A stretch of 64,000 nucleotides of DNA from Candidatus Dormiibacterota bacterium (lineage in GTDB: Bacteria > Vulcanimicrobiota > Vulcanimicrobiia > Vulcanimicrobiales > Vulcanimicrobiaceae): the NCBI GenBank assembly GCA_035532035.1, contig DATKRS010000019.1, forward strand, positions 1 through 64,000, given 5' to 3'. A program made the translations under genes and the position numbers. Positions 34,407 through 42,199 of this stretch are shown piece by piece (the first letter of the stretch is position 1; every line of letters starts with the position of its first letter). The notes beneath the pieces were generated by a model, which made no database searches, had not been told where the DNA came from, and saw only the letters and a list, made by a program, of their open reading frames with translations.

Positions 34407-35958
34407 TACGTCGCTCTCGCCTGCGTCCGGCGATGGCGAGCGCACGAACCCCCTGCGCGCCGGCATCGAGAGCGACCGCATCTCCGATCCCTGCAGCGTC
34501 GTGCTCTTCGGCGCGAGCGGCGATCTTTTCAAGCGCATGTTGCTTCCCGCGATCTGGGCGTTGCGGCTGCGGGGCATCCTTCCCAGCGGATTCGCGCTGA
34601 TTGGATTCGCGCGAACGAAATACAGCGACCAAGAGTTTCGCGATTATTGCCGCGAGCAGATCGACGCGTTCGCGCCGGATGGATCGAAACCGCAGGGCGA
34701 GCTCTGGGAGAGTTTCGCACAGTGTTTGAGCTACGTCACCGCGGATTTCAAGCAGGTCGCGCACTTTCAGGAACTGCGCAAGCGTTTGGACGACAACGAC
34801 AAACGGCTTGGAACCGGCGGCAACCGCCTCTTCTATCTCGCGACCCCGCCGTCGGTCTTTCCGGGGATCATCGAGATGCTTCGGCGCGCAAACCTGGACC
34901 CTCGCAACAACGAGCGTGGCTGGACGCGCATCGTCATCGAGAAGCCGTTTGGCACCGACCTCGCTTCCGCACGAGCCCTCCAGAAGATCGTGGATCGCGT
35001 CTTCGGCGAGCACGACGTCTATCGCATAGACCACTATCTGGGCAAAGAGCCGGTGCAGGATATCATGGCCCTGCGCTTTGCGAACACGATTTTCGAGCCG
35101 ATATGGAATCGCAACTACGTGCAATCGGTGCAGATCACGTCGGCGGAATCTATCGGCATCGAAGACCGCGGCAGCTACTATGAAAATGCCGGCGCCTTGC
35201 GCGACATGATCCAGAACCACGTGCTCAACCTGCTCGCCCTCGTGGCCATGGAGCCGCCGGCGAGCTCGGAAGCCGACGCGATCCGCAACGAAAAGCTCAA
35301 CGTCTTCTCGGCGATCGCACCGCCGCACCACGAAGACGTGATGAGCATGGCGACACGCGGGCAATACGGCGCGGGCATCGTCGACGGCGCGAAGGTGCCC
35401 GGATACCGCGACGAACCCGGCGTTGCACCGAACTCGAACACTGAGACGTTCGCAGCGCTGCGCGTGAGCATCGACAACTGGCGCTGGGCCGGCGTTCCGT
35501 TCTACCTGCGCTCGGGAAAGCGCCTCGCGCGAAAGATATCCGAGATCGTCGTCACGTTCAAGCCGATTCCGCATCGGCTCTACGGCGAGTCGACGGACGC
35601 AATCGAACCAAACATACTCGTCATCAAGATTGAGCCCGACGAAGGAGTGGCGCTGCGCTTCGAGGCGAAGGTTCCCGGTCCGAAGAGCCACATTCGTAGC
35701 GTATTCATGGATTTCAACTACGGAACGGGCTTTGGATTTCACTCGCCGCCTGCGTACGAGCGCCTTCTCGCCGACGCGATGCGCGGAGATCAGACGCTGT
35801 TCACGCGTTGGGATGCGGTGGAGCTTGCCTGGGAGATTATCACGCCGGTTCTCGACGTGTGGCAGAACACGAAAGACTTCACCTTCCCCAACTATGCTGC
35901 CGGAAGCCAGGGCCCGGATTCGGCCTCTCGCCTCCTTCCAGAGTGGCGGCGATTATGA
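34399..35958 (+). CDS. zwf: Glucose-6-phosphate 1-dehydrogenase
   Basis: First step of the oxidative pentose-phosphate pathway, producing NADPH and 6-phosphogluconolactone. The 519-residue protein has the nucleotide-binding FGASGDLFKRMLLPA at about 38-52, IEKPFGTDLASA and the active-site RIDHYLGKEPVQDIMALRFAN. It starts at GTG 34399 inside the end of gnd and ends in an ATGA overlap with opcA. Coupling to opcA suggests the enzyme depends on that factor for assembly or activation. Confidence 0.96.
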   Translation: MLDTSLSPASGDGERTNPLRAGIESDRISDPCSVVLFGASGDLFKRMLLPAIWALRLRGILPSGFALIGFARTKYSDQEFRDYCREQIDAFAPDGSKPQGELWESFAQCLSYVTADFKQVAHFQELRKRLDDNDKRLGTGGNRLFYLATPPSVFPGIIEMLRRANLDPRNNERGWTRIVIEKPFGTDLASARALQKIVDRVFGEHDVYRIDHYLGKEPVQDIMALRFANTIFEPIWNRNYVQSVQITSAESIGIEDRGSYYENAGALRDMIQNHVLNLLALVAMEPPASSEADAIRNEKLNVFSAIAPPHHEDVMSMATRGQYGAGIVDGAKVPGYRDEPGVAPNSNTETFAALRVSIDNWRWAGVPFYLRSGKRLARKISEIVVTFKPIPHRLYGESTDAIEPNILVIKIEPDEGVALRFEAKVPGPKSHIRSVFMDFNYGTGFGFHSPPAYERLLADAMRGDQTLFTRWDAVELAWEIITPVLDVWQNTKDFTFPNYAAGSQGPDSASRLLPEWRRL

Positions 35959-36875
35959 GCGTCAACGCGCGCATCGCGACGATGACGCTGCTCGTCTTCG
36001 TCGAAGATCCACAGCTGGTGCCGTGGGTGCGCGAGCGCGCACAGCGGCTGGCCCGGCGGCATGCGTCGCGCGTCGTCCTCCTGAATGCCGGCCTTGCGCA
36101 GAGCCATCCGCAGCAGACGGACGGCGCGGAATGGACCGAAGTGGGCGTGCAAGGAGCGTCGGCGGAGAATATCCACGTGCTTGCGTCGCGCCTCTTGCCG
36201 CCTGCGGTGCCCCGCATTCTTCTCTGGGCGGCGCCGCAAACCGCAAGCGACGAACGCTTCGTGCGCCTCGCACCGGAGATGCGCACGACGCTCCTCGACA
36301 GCTCGCGCGCGCGCGACGACGATGCCGCGCTTCGCGATCTCGTCGCGTTCTGCGGCGAGAACTGCGGCGCTGAATCGATTCACGATCTCGCCTATCTCCG
36401 GCTAGCGCCTTGGCAAGAGGTCGTTGCGGATTTTTTCGACGAGCGCGCTTTCGTCGAGGATCTGTTCGACCTTCGCCGCGTCACGATTGCGAGCGGTTCA
36501 GACGCCGAAGGCTACTACCTGCTCGGGTGGCTCGCGAGCCGGCTCTCGTGGACGCCCGACGGCAATCGCACCTTCCGGCAGAAGCGCCGCGCGCGAGGGA
36601 TCGCCTACGCAATCGTGCGTGAGGGCCAACCACGCCGGGTGAAGCGCATCACCCTAGAATCGGGAACAACGCGCTTTCAAGCGCAGCTCTGCGATACCGA
36701 TGCCGTCTCGCTCGAGGTCAGCGGGACCAAGCAGCGCCCCCCGCGCGTCGCGCCCCTGCACGGCGTGGACGTCGCCTCGCTCATCGAGCGCGCGATCTTG
36801 CACGAGCAGCGCGATCCCGTTTTCCGCGAGTCGCTCGACGTCGCGGGGCATCTTCTCGCGGCCGATGGCGGCTAG
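35955..36875 (+). CDS. opcA: Glucose-6-phosphate dehydrogenase assembly protein OpcA
   Basis: A 306-residue soluble protein of the OpcA family, first described in cyanobacteria as needed for full activity of Zwf and also found next to zwf in actinobacteria. Features seen are TLLVFVEDPQLVPWV near the start, HDLAYLRLAPWQEVVADFFDE in the middle and YYLLGWLASRLSW after it. The ATG at 35955 overlaps the zwf stop. The earlier open frame lies within zwf and is discarded. In cyanobacteria OpcA is a redox-responsive activator; whether that holds here is not visible. Confidence 0.9.
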   Translation: MSVNARIATMTLLVFVEDPQLVPWVRERAQRLARRHASRVVLLNAGLAQSHPQQTDGAEWTEVGVQGASAENIHVLASRLLPPAVPRILLWAAPQTASDERFVRLAPEMRTTLLDSSRARDDDAALRDLVAFCGENCGAESIHDLAYLRLAPWQEVVADFFDERAFVEDLFDLRRVTIASGSDAEGYYLLGWLASRLSWTPDGNRTFRQKRRARGIAYAIVREGQPRRVKRITLESGTTRFQAQLCDTDAVSLEVSGTKQRPPRVAPLHGVDVASLIERAILHEQRDPVFRESLDVAGHLLAADGG

Positions 36876-37608
36876 GAGTTTGTCGGACGTACCTCACCTT
36901 CACGTCTTCCGGACGCCCGAGCTGTTCGCGCGCGGGCTGGCCGACGCGTTCGTCGCTTCCGCGCGCGATGCGATCGCGACGCGGGGCCGCTTCACGGTCG
37001 CTTTAGCAGGCGGAACGACGCCGCGCGGTGCCTACGCGCTCTTGGCCCAGGATCCGCGGCGATCGCTCGTCGCGTGGAACGCGGTCCATGTGTACTTTGG
37101 AGACGAGCGCTGCGTGCCGCCCGACGACCCCGCCTCGAACTATCACACGGCAAAGGAAACGCTGCTCGACGACGTTGCGATTCCGGCGGCGCAGGTTCAC
37201 CGCATGCGCGGCGAGATCGACCCGCAGCAAGCGGCGCTCGAGTACGCGCTCGTGCTGCGCAACACGATCGGCGAGCGTCCGGTGCTCGATCTCGTGATGC
37301 TTGGTATCGGCGCCGACGGTCACACCGCATCGCTCTTCCCAGGCGAGAACCCGCTCGCCGACGACGATGCGCTCGTGCGCGCGGTCTACGCGCAATCTGT
37401 TCGAATGTGGCGCCTGACGATCACGCCGGACGTCATCAACGCCTCCCACGAAGTGCTCTTCGGCGTCAGCGGCGCCGAAAAAGCTGCCGCGCTAAAAGCG
37501 ATTCGCGAAGGGCCGTACGATCCATGGCGTTATCCCGCGCAGATCGTCAAACCGCATAGCGGCCGCCTTCTCTGGTACGCCGACGCAGCAGCGGCTGCGG
37601 CCGGTTAG
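36865..37608 (+). CDS. pgl: 6-phosphogluconolactonase
   Basis: Hydrolyses 6-phosphogluconolactone between Zwf and Gnd. The 247-residue protein of the NagB/DevB type has VALAGGTTPRGAYALLA, HVYFGDERCVPPDDPASNY, MLGIGADGHTASLFPG and RLTITPDVINASHEVLF. ATG 36865 overlaps opcA by 11 bases. A TTG at 36880 is a possible alternative, but its AGGAG would lie too close. Its last four bases overlap the convergent tolC stop. Confidence 0.93.
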   Translation: MAARSLSDVPHLHVFRTPELFARGLADAFVASARDAIATRGRFTVALAGGTTPRGAYALLAQDPRRSLVAWNAVHVYFGDERCVPPDDPASNYHTAKETLLDDVAIPAAQVHRMRGEIDPQQAALEYALVLRNTIGERPVLDLVMLGIGADGHTASLFPGENPLADDDALVRAVYAQSVRMWRLTITPDVINASHEVLFGVSGAEKAAALKAIREGPYDPWRYPAQIVKPHSGRLLWYADAAAAAAG

Positions 37609-39359
37609 GGCACTGCGGGCAGGGCGCGAGAACCTAAGGTCTCCACGTTCACGCCGTTGGCGGTGAGGATCGCCCCACTCACGCGTTGCAGTTCGACGAC
37701 GGCTTTGTTCAGGTCGGTCTGCGCTTGGAGCTCCAAGCCGCGGTACTGTGCCAGCTGGACCTGCCGCGCAAGGACCAGAAACGTCGTCGAGGTGCCATTG
37801 TGGAACTTGCGCAGCTCGCTCGCATACACGACCTCGCTCGCGTGTCGTGCGGCGCGCGCGGCCGCAAGCCGCGACAGAGCGGATTCGTAGGTTTGCAGCG
37901 CGTTGCGCGCCTCGACCACGACGCGCTCCTCGGTGGCCTGCAGTGCGATCTGAGCGTCGCGCTGCTGCTCGAGCGCTTGCTCGAGCTGCGCGCGGGCCGT
38001 GCGATTGCCCAGCGGCAGGGAATAGACGAGGCCGGCGTTCCAATACGGGTAACGCTGCTGCAGCAGCGTGTTGTACGACTGGCCGAAGCCGCCGACGAGT
38101 GGGGGCGGTACGGCGAAGGAGCACGGCGACGTGGGGCAGACGAAGGCGTAGAGCGGATTGCTCGGCGTCAGCGGCAGCAGCGTTCCAGCGTAACCGTTCG
38201 TCGTATAGCCCAGCTTCAGATCGACCTGGGGGCGAAGTTGATTGCGCGCGTACGCAACGTCGACGTCGGCCTGAAGCTCAGCGTCGAGCGTCTGGCGGAT
38301 CTCCGGCCGGTTCTGCATCGCCTCTTGGACGAGCCGCGCAAACGCCGGAGCCGGCGGTACCTGTAGCACCGGCGATGTCGGAACCAAGTTCGCCGTCCAC
38401 ACCGGATCGGACGGCCCGGCCGCGATTTCGCTCTTGAGTTGGTTTTGCACCGTCGCGACGCTCTGCAAGGCCGACGCGACTGCGGCTTCGTCGGCGTCGA
38501 CTTGTGCGCCTGATTCGACCGCATCCACTGGAGCGCCGGCGCCGTGACGCGCGAGCCGGATCGTGCTGCGCTGCTGGGCAACCGCCTCGCGCATCGCTTC
38601 TTCTTGAATCGCGACGTTGCGCCACGCCGAAACGAGGTCCCAATACGCGTCCTCGACGGCGCCGATCGTGTCCGAAACGGTCGCCAGCGTCTGTTCTTGC
38701 GTCTGATTCGCGTTGATGACGGAGAGCTCCACGGCACGCTTAGGCGCGTTCATCCCGGCATCGCGCAACAACGGCTGCGTCAGCACGAAGGAGAGGGCGG
38801 TCAAATACGTCGGGTTGAGGAGATTGACGATCTCGTTGTTCGTCGCTCTCGTCTGCGAAAGGCTAACGCTGTACGACTGTCCATTCGGAAGGACGCCGGA
38901 GACGCTTCCCGACACGGACGAATTTCCCGTGACGACCGGACCGTAGCTCGGCCCCGCGAAGAAGGGATTCTGCGGCGCCGCGATCGAGCGCTGGATCTCC
39001 GGCTCGAGTTGAAATCGTACGTCAAATGCACCTTTTGCCGCCTCGATGCCGTAAAACGCGATGCGGCGATTTCCGGCGGCGATCGCGAGATTCGGATTTT
39101 TCAGCAGCGCCATCGCGATCGCGTCGCCGAGCACGATGCCGACGACGGGCTCGCCAGCGGTACCGACGATACGCGGAGTGCCCGCGTGCACGCTCGGTGC
39201 GCTGTAGCCGGGAGCAACGCTCGGTACCGGCGGCAAAACCGGCAGTGGCGGCGGCGACGGGATCGTCGCCCGCGCCGGAAGACGTTCGCTCTGCTGCGCT
39301 CCGGCAGCAAAGGGAAGAGCCGCAAGGGCAGCGGTCGCGACGAACGTGACGAGACGCAT
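37605..39359 (-). CDS. TolC-family outer-membrane efflux channel
   Basis: A 584-residue outer-membrane protein with a signal peptide (VATAALAALPFAAGA, cleaved near QQ). A Pro-rich linker (PSPPPLPVLPPVP) and two repeated coiled-coil/beta domains of the TolC type follow, for example GDAIAMALLKNPNLAIAAGN, VEDAYWDLVSAWRN and QNRPEIRQTLDAELQ. TolC trimers form the exit duct for tripartite exporters. It is the last gene of the STAS-TetR-adaptor operon, 10 bases after the adaptor. Its presence shows that the cell has an outer membrane. Confidence 0.9.
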   Translation of the reverse strand: MRLVTFVATAALAALPFAAGAQQSERLPARATIPSPPPLPVLPPVPSVAPGYSAPSVHAGTPRIVGTAGEPVVGIVLGDAIAMALLKNPNLAIAAGNRRIAFYGIEAAKGAFDVRFQLEPEIQRSIAAPQNPFFAGPSYGPVVTGNSSVSGSVSGVLPNGQSYSVSLSQTRATNNEIVNLLNPTYLTALSFVLTQPLLRDAGMNAPKRAVELSVINANQTQEQTLATVSDTIGAVEDAYWDLVSAWRNVAIQEEAMREAVAQQRSTIRLARHGAGAPVDAVESGAQVDADEAAVASALQSVATVQNQLKSEIAAGPSDPVWTANLVPTSPVLQVPPAPAFARLVQEAMQNRPEIRQTLDAELQADVDVAYARNQLRPQVDLKLGYTTNGYAGTLLPLTPSNPLYAFVCPTSPCSFAVPPPLVGGFGQSYNTLLQQRYPYWNAGLVYSLPLGNRTARAQLEQALEQQRDAQIALQATEERVVVEARNALQTYESALSRLAAARAARHASEVVYASELRKFHNGTSTTFLVLARQVQLAQYRGLELQAQTDLNKAVVELQRVSGAILTANGVNVETLGSRALPAVP

Positions 39360-39369
39360 CCGCGATTCC

Positions 39370-40530
39370 CTAACGCACTTTCACGTAGGTCTCGACGCTC
39401 ATCCCTGGACGCAAAGGCATATCGGGACGCGGGTCGTCGATCGAAATGCGCACGGGGATGCGCTGGGTCACCTTCACGAAGTTGCCTGTAGCGTTTTGCG
39501 ACGGAACCAGCGCATAAGTGTTTTCGGACGCCGGGTTGATCGAGACGACGTGGCCGTGAAAGGTCACTCCGCGATAGGCGTCCAGGTGGATGTCGACGGG
39601 TTGACCGACGCGCATGTTGCCCATCTGCGTTTCCTTATAGTTCGCGGTGACGAAGATGTCTCGGCTCGGCACGAGCGTCATCAGGACCTCGCCGGCCGAG
39701 ACGGTCTGGCCGATTTCGGCGCTCTTCTCCCCGACGAACGCGTCGATCGGCGAGACAATGTGCGTGTAGCGCAGGTTGCGGAGCGCCAAATCGAGCTGTG
39801 CTTTCGCCGCCTGCGCCTGGCTCGAGTCGGAGGCCTGAGCGAGACGGCCCTGGGCAGTCGTGACGCCGCCCCCTGTGGCCCCCTCCTGCGCGCGCGCCGC
39901 CACCACCGCGTTCTCCGCGGCGTGCAGTTGCGACGAGGCGGCGGCTGCCTCCGCTCGTGCAGCGTCGAGCTGCTCGCGCGGGACGTCGCCCGTCGCGACG
40001 AGCGATGCCGCGCGCGAGAGATCGGCTTCGGCCTTATCATAATTCTGCTGCGCTCCGGGGAGCTGCGAGAGCGCGATGTCGACTTGCGCCGCTGCCTGCG
40101 CTTGTTGCCCGCGCGCTTGCGCAACGCCGCCCTGACCCTGCTGCATCGTCGTTCGCTGGTCCGCGAGCGCGAGGTCGTATTGCGCTTTTGCCTGCTGGAG
40201 ACGCGCAAGCTCGTCACGATCGTCGAGAACGATCAGCAGCTGACCCCGCGTCACGTGCTGGTTCGTCGCGACGAGGATGTCGCCGATGCGCTCGGGGATC
40301 TTGCTCGTGATCTGCACGATGTCGGCGTCCACGTGTGCGTCGTCCGTGCCCTCGTGCGCAAGCATGTAGCGCAGCCATGGCACACCGAAGACGAGCGCGA
40401 CGATCAGGACCACGATGCCGAGGCCGATGAAGAGCCAACGCTTGCGGAACTGCCTCGCGGGCTCCTCTACCGTTGCCGGCGCGGCGGCACCATCGTGCTC
40501 GCGCAGTTGCTCCTTCTCTCGCGTCTCCAT
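39370..40530 (-). CDS. EmrA/HlyD-type membrane fusion protein
   Basis: Periplasmic adaptor of 386 residues that connects an inner-membrane pump to TolC. A cytoplasmic start is followed by one membrane span (about 32-51, WLFIGLGIVVLIVALVFGV). The biotinyl-lipoyl-like half TDDAHVDADIVQITSKIPERI comes next, then a long Ala/Gln-rich coiled coil (about 100-230), then the returning beta domain (TANYKETQMGNMRVGQPV). The layout is that of EmrA, which pairs with an MFS pump of the EmrB type. No such pump is encoded in this operon or elsewhere in the window. Confidence 0.9.
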   Translation of the reverse strand: METREKEQLREHDGAAAPATVEEPARQFRKRWLFIGLGIVVLIVALVFGVPWLRYMLAHEGTDDAHVDADIVQITSKIPERIGDILVATNQHVTRGQLLIVLDDRDELARLQQAKAQYDLALADQRTTMQQGQGGVAQARGQQAQAAAQVDIALSQLPGAQQNYDKAEADLSRAASLVATGDVPREQLDAARAEAAAASSQLHAAENAVVAARAQEGATGGGVTTAQGRLAQASDSSQAQAAKAQLDLALRNLRYTHIVSPIDAFVGEKSAEIGQTVSAGEVLMTLVPSRDIFVTANYKETQMGNMRVGQPVDIHLDAYRGVTFHGHVVSINPASENTYALVPSQNATGNFVKVTQRIPVRISIDDPRPDMPLRPGMSVETYVKVR

Positions 40531-40532
40531 CG

Positions 40533-41156
40533 TTAGGGAAGCTCGGCCTGCTCGGTGCGACTCGCCCGAACGCCGTTCAAAAAGACGTCGATGTAGAATC
40601 GGAGCGCGCGCTCCGCGTCATCGTGAAAGTCGGAATCGGGAAACTTCTCTCGAGCGATCACGTGCACGAACACGATTCCCATGAAGAGCGCTGCAAGCCC
40701 CTTGGGGTCGCCGTGCAGCTCGCCTCGCGCGACGTAGCGCTCCATGAGCTCGACCATCATGTCGTGGATGACGAGCTGCGGACGCCACGCCGTCGACGAA
40801 AACACGTCCTTGTCGTACTCCGCCTCGACAAGGGACCAGCGGATGATGTCCTTCTGCGCCTCCATCCGCTCGAGCATGGTGCGGCCCACCGCGAGCAGGT
40901 CTCCTTCGACGGGGCCGCGCAGCTGGGCGACGACGTCCCGCAGCTCGACGACGCCGCAAACGTGCTGAACGACCGCCACGATGAGCGCGCTCTTGCTGCC
41001 GAAGTGCCGGAATAGCGTTCCTTCGTTCACTCCTGCAACCTCCGCGATCTCGCGCGTCGTCGCACCGCGCTTTCCTTTGCGAGCGATGACCTCGCGGGCG
41101 GCGCATAGTATCCGGCCGCGCGTCTCCTCCGGCGATGCTGGTTTCGCTGCGATCAC
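40533..41156 (-). CDS. TetR-family transcriptional regulator
   Basis: A 207-residue repressor-type protein. The N-terminal helix-turn-helix TTREIAEVAGVNEGTLFRHF follows an RGRILCAAREVIARKG helix. The C-terminal ligand-binding part (MEAQKDIIRWSLVEAEYDKD and MELMERYVARGELHGD) is helical. GTG 41156 overlaps the stop of the preceding gene (GTGA); the longer frame adds an Arg-rich artefact. As a member of the efflux operon it most likely represses it. A near-palindrome over the operon promoter at 42179-42198 is the obvious site. Confidence 0.9.
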   Translation of the reverse strand: MIAAKPASPEETRGRILCAAREVIARKGKRGATTREIAEVAGVNEGTLFRHFGSKSALIVAVVQHVCGVVELRDVVAQLRGPVEGDLLAVGRTMLERMEAQKDIIRWSLVEAEYDKDVFSSTAWRPQLVIHDMMVELMERYVARGELHGDPKGLAALFMGIVFVHVIAREKFPDSDFHDDAERALRFYIDVFLNGVRASRTEQAELP

Positions 41157-41806
41157 GGGTGTTTGCTGAATATCCCGTCGTCGACGACGACGTTGACCTG
41201 ATAGCTGCCGTAGACGGCGTCGCCTACCGCGTGCACGTGCGGAATGTCGATCGTCGCGTGCTGCTCGAATGGGACCACGAATCCCGACTGCAGGCGATAC
41301 GACTGCGTCATGACGATCGTTCCGCCGCTGCGATAGTGCCATACCATGCGCAGCAACTCGTACGAGCGCGGATCGACGTACGCATCCGTGTAACCGAGAA
41401 TGTCGCTATGAATCTTCTTCGTCATGCGCAATACGAGTAGCGGCCGACCGCCCACGCTGCGTGTGCCCAAGAGTGCAACATTTGAATCGCGCTGCCAAAC
41501 GGCCGCATCGCCCATGTCCGCAAAGAGCCGCGAGAAGCCCTTCATGTAGAACGGCACGCTGTCGAAGACGACCTCGAAGTTGCCGGGGCGCTTGTAGTAC
41601 GTCGTTCCGTCCAGCACGGGGCTGAGATACGGAAAGTTCAGCATGTGAACGCCGACGTGCACGCGCGCACGATACGTGATGAGTGCGGGGTTGCTCGCGA
41701 GCATTTGCGCGATGACGGCGCTCGCGTCGCTCGGCGGCTGCGGGGCCGCGGCGAAGGCGGGAACGGCGAATGCGAGCACCGCCGCGAGGGCAGCGGAGAT
41801 CCTCAC
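41153..41806 (-). CDS. Exported LolA-like / outer-membrane lipoprotein-carrier-like protein
   Basis: A 217-residue exported protein with signal peptide AALAAVLAFAVPAFA. The mature part is beta-rich (ITYRARVHVGVHML, GTTYYKRPGNFEVVF, GTRSVGGRPLLVLRMTKK, LGYTDAYVDPRSYELLRMVW). It has the feel of LolA/RseB-like half-barrels that carry lipids or lipoproteins, but the match is by pattern only. In an operon with an adaptor and TolC it may ferry a lipidic substrate to or from the outer membrane. It is coupled by four-base overlaps on both sides. Confidence 0.6.
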   Translation of the reverse strand: MRISAALAAVLAFAVPAFAAAPQPPSDASAVIAQMLASNPALITYRARVHVGVHMLNFPYLSPVLDGTTYYKRPGNFEVVFDSVPFYMKGFSRLFADMGDAAVWQRDSNVALLGTRSVGGRPLLVLRMTKKIHSDILGYTDAYVDPRSYELLRMVWHYRSGGTIVMTQSYRLQSGFVVPFEQHATIDIPHVHAVGDAVYGSYQVNVVVDDGIFSKHP

Positions 41807-42114
41807 GCTGCCTCCTGACGGTTGACGTGGAAGAGCCGATCGAGCGCGGTCACCGCGAGCGAGCGCCGAATCTGCGGACTCGAGGTACGCAGAGCGAGCT
41901 CGCCGCCTACGGCCCTGGCGCTGCGCAGCAGCACGATGAGGCCGCGCACGCCGGCGATATCGAGCGTCTCGAGGTGATCGAGGGTGAGAACGATCTGCCG
42001 TCTCCCACTTTCGATCGTGGCACGGACCTCCCGTTGCATACCTTTTGGATCCTCCGGGCGATAATCGAGCGCAACCTGCGCCGGCTTGCTCTTCCGCTCG
42101 AGCCTATTCCTCAT
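41803..42114 (-). CDS. STAS-domain protein
   Basis: A single STAS domain of about 103 residues. The segment LDIAGVRGLIVLLRSARAVG matches the loop where anti-sigma-factor antagonists such as SpoIIAA carry a phosphorylatable Ser. Here the Ser is replaced by Ala, so classical phospho-switching is unlikely. It could instead work like MlaB, a STAS protein of lipid transport systems. I chose ATG 42114, with GGAAGG seven bases upstream; the upstream Met codons lie in or before the predicted promoter. It is the first gene of the efflux operon. Confidence 0.75.
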   Translation of the reverse strand: MRNRLERKSKPAQVALDYRPEDPKGMQREVRATIESGRRQIVLTLDHLETLDIAGVRGLIVLLRSARAVGGELALRTSSPQIRRSLAVTALDRLFHVNRQEAA

Positions 42115-42155
42115 TCGTGTGCCTTCCATAGCTTTCGTACCTATTTCGCACGCGA

Positions 42156-42184
42156 ACCATACCATAGGCTAACGACCAATGCAA
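42156..42184 (-). promoter_or_regulatory. Promoter of the STAS-TetR-efflux operon
   Basis: On the minus strand TTGCAT (42184-42179) and TATGGT (42161-42156) are separated by 17 bases. Transcription would begin near 42149, after the first open ATG at 42165, which rules that start out and supports the ATG at 42114. The -35 hexamer lies inside a near-palindrome. Confidence 0.5.
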
Positions 42185-42198
42185 GTACTTACATGCAT
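42179..42198. promoter_or_regulatory. Probable TetR operator
   Basis: ATGCAAGTACTTACATGCAT is a 20-base imperfect palindrome: eight of ten base pairs match around the centre. It covers the -35 element of the efflux operon promoter. TetR-family repressors bind palindromes of this size, and a TetR gene is the third gene of the operon, so negative autoregulation is expected. The fit is by position and symmetry only. Confidence 0.5.
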
Positions 42199-42199
42199 A

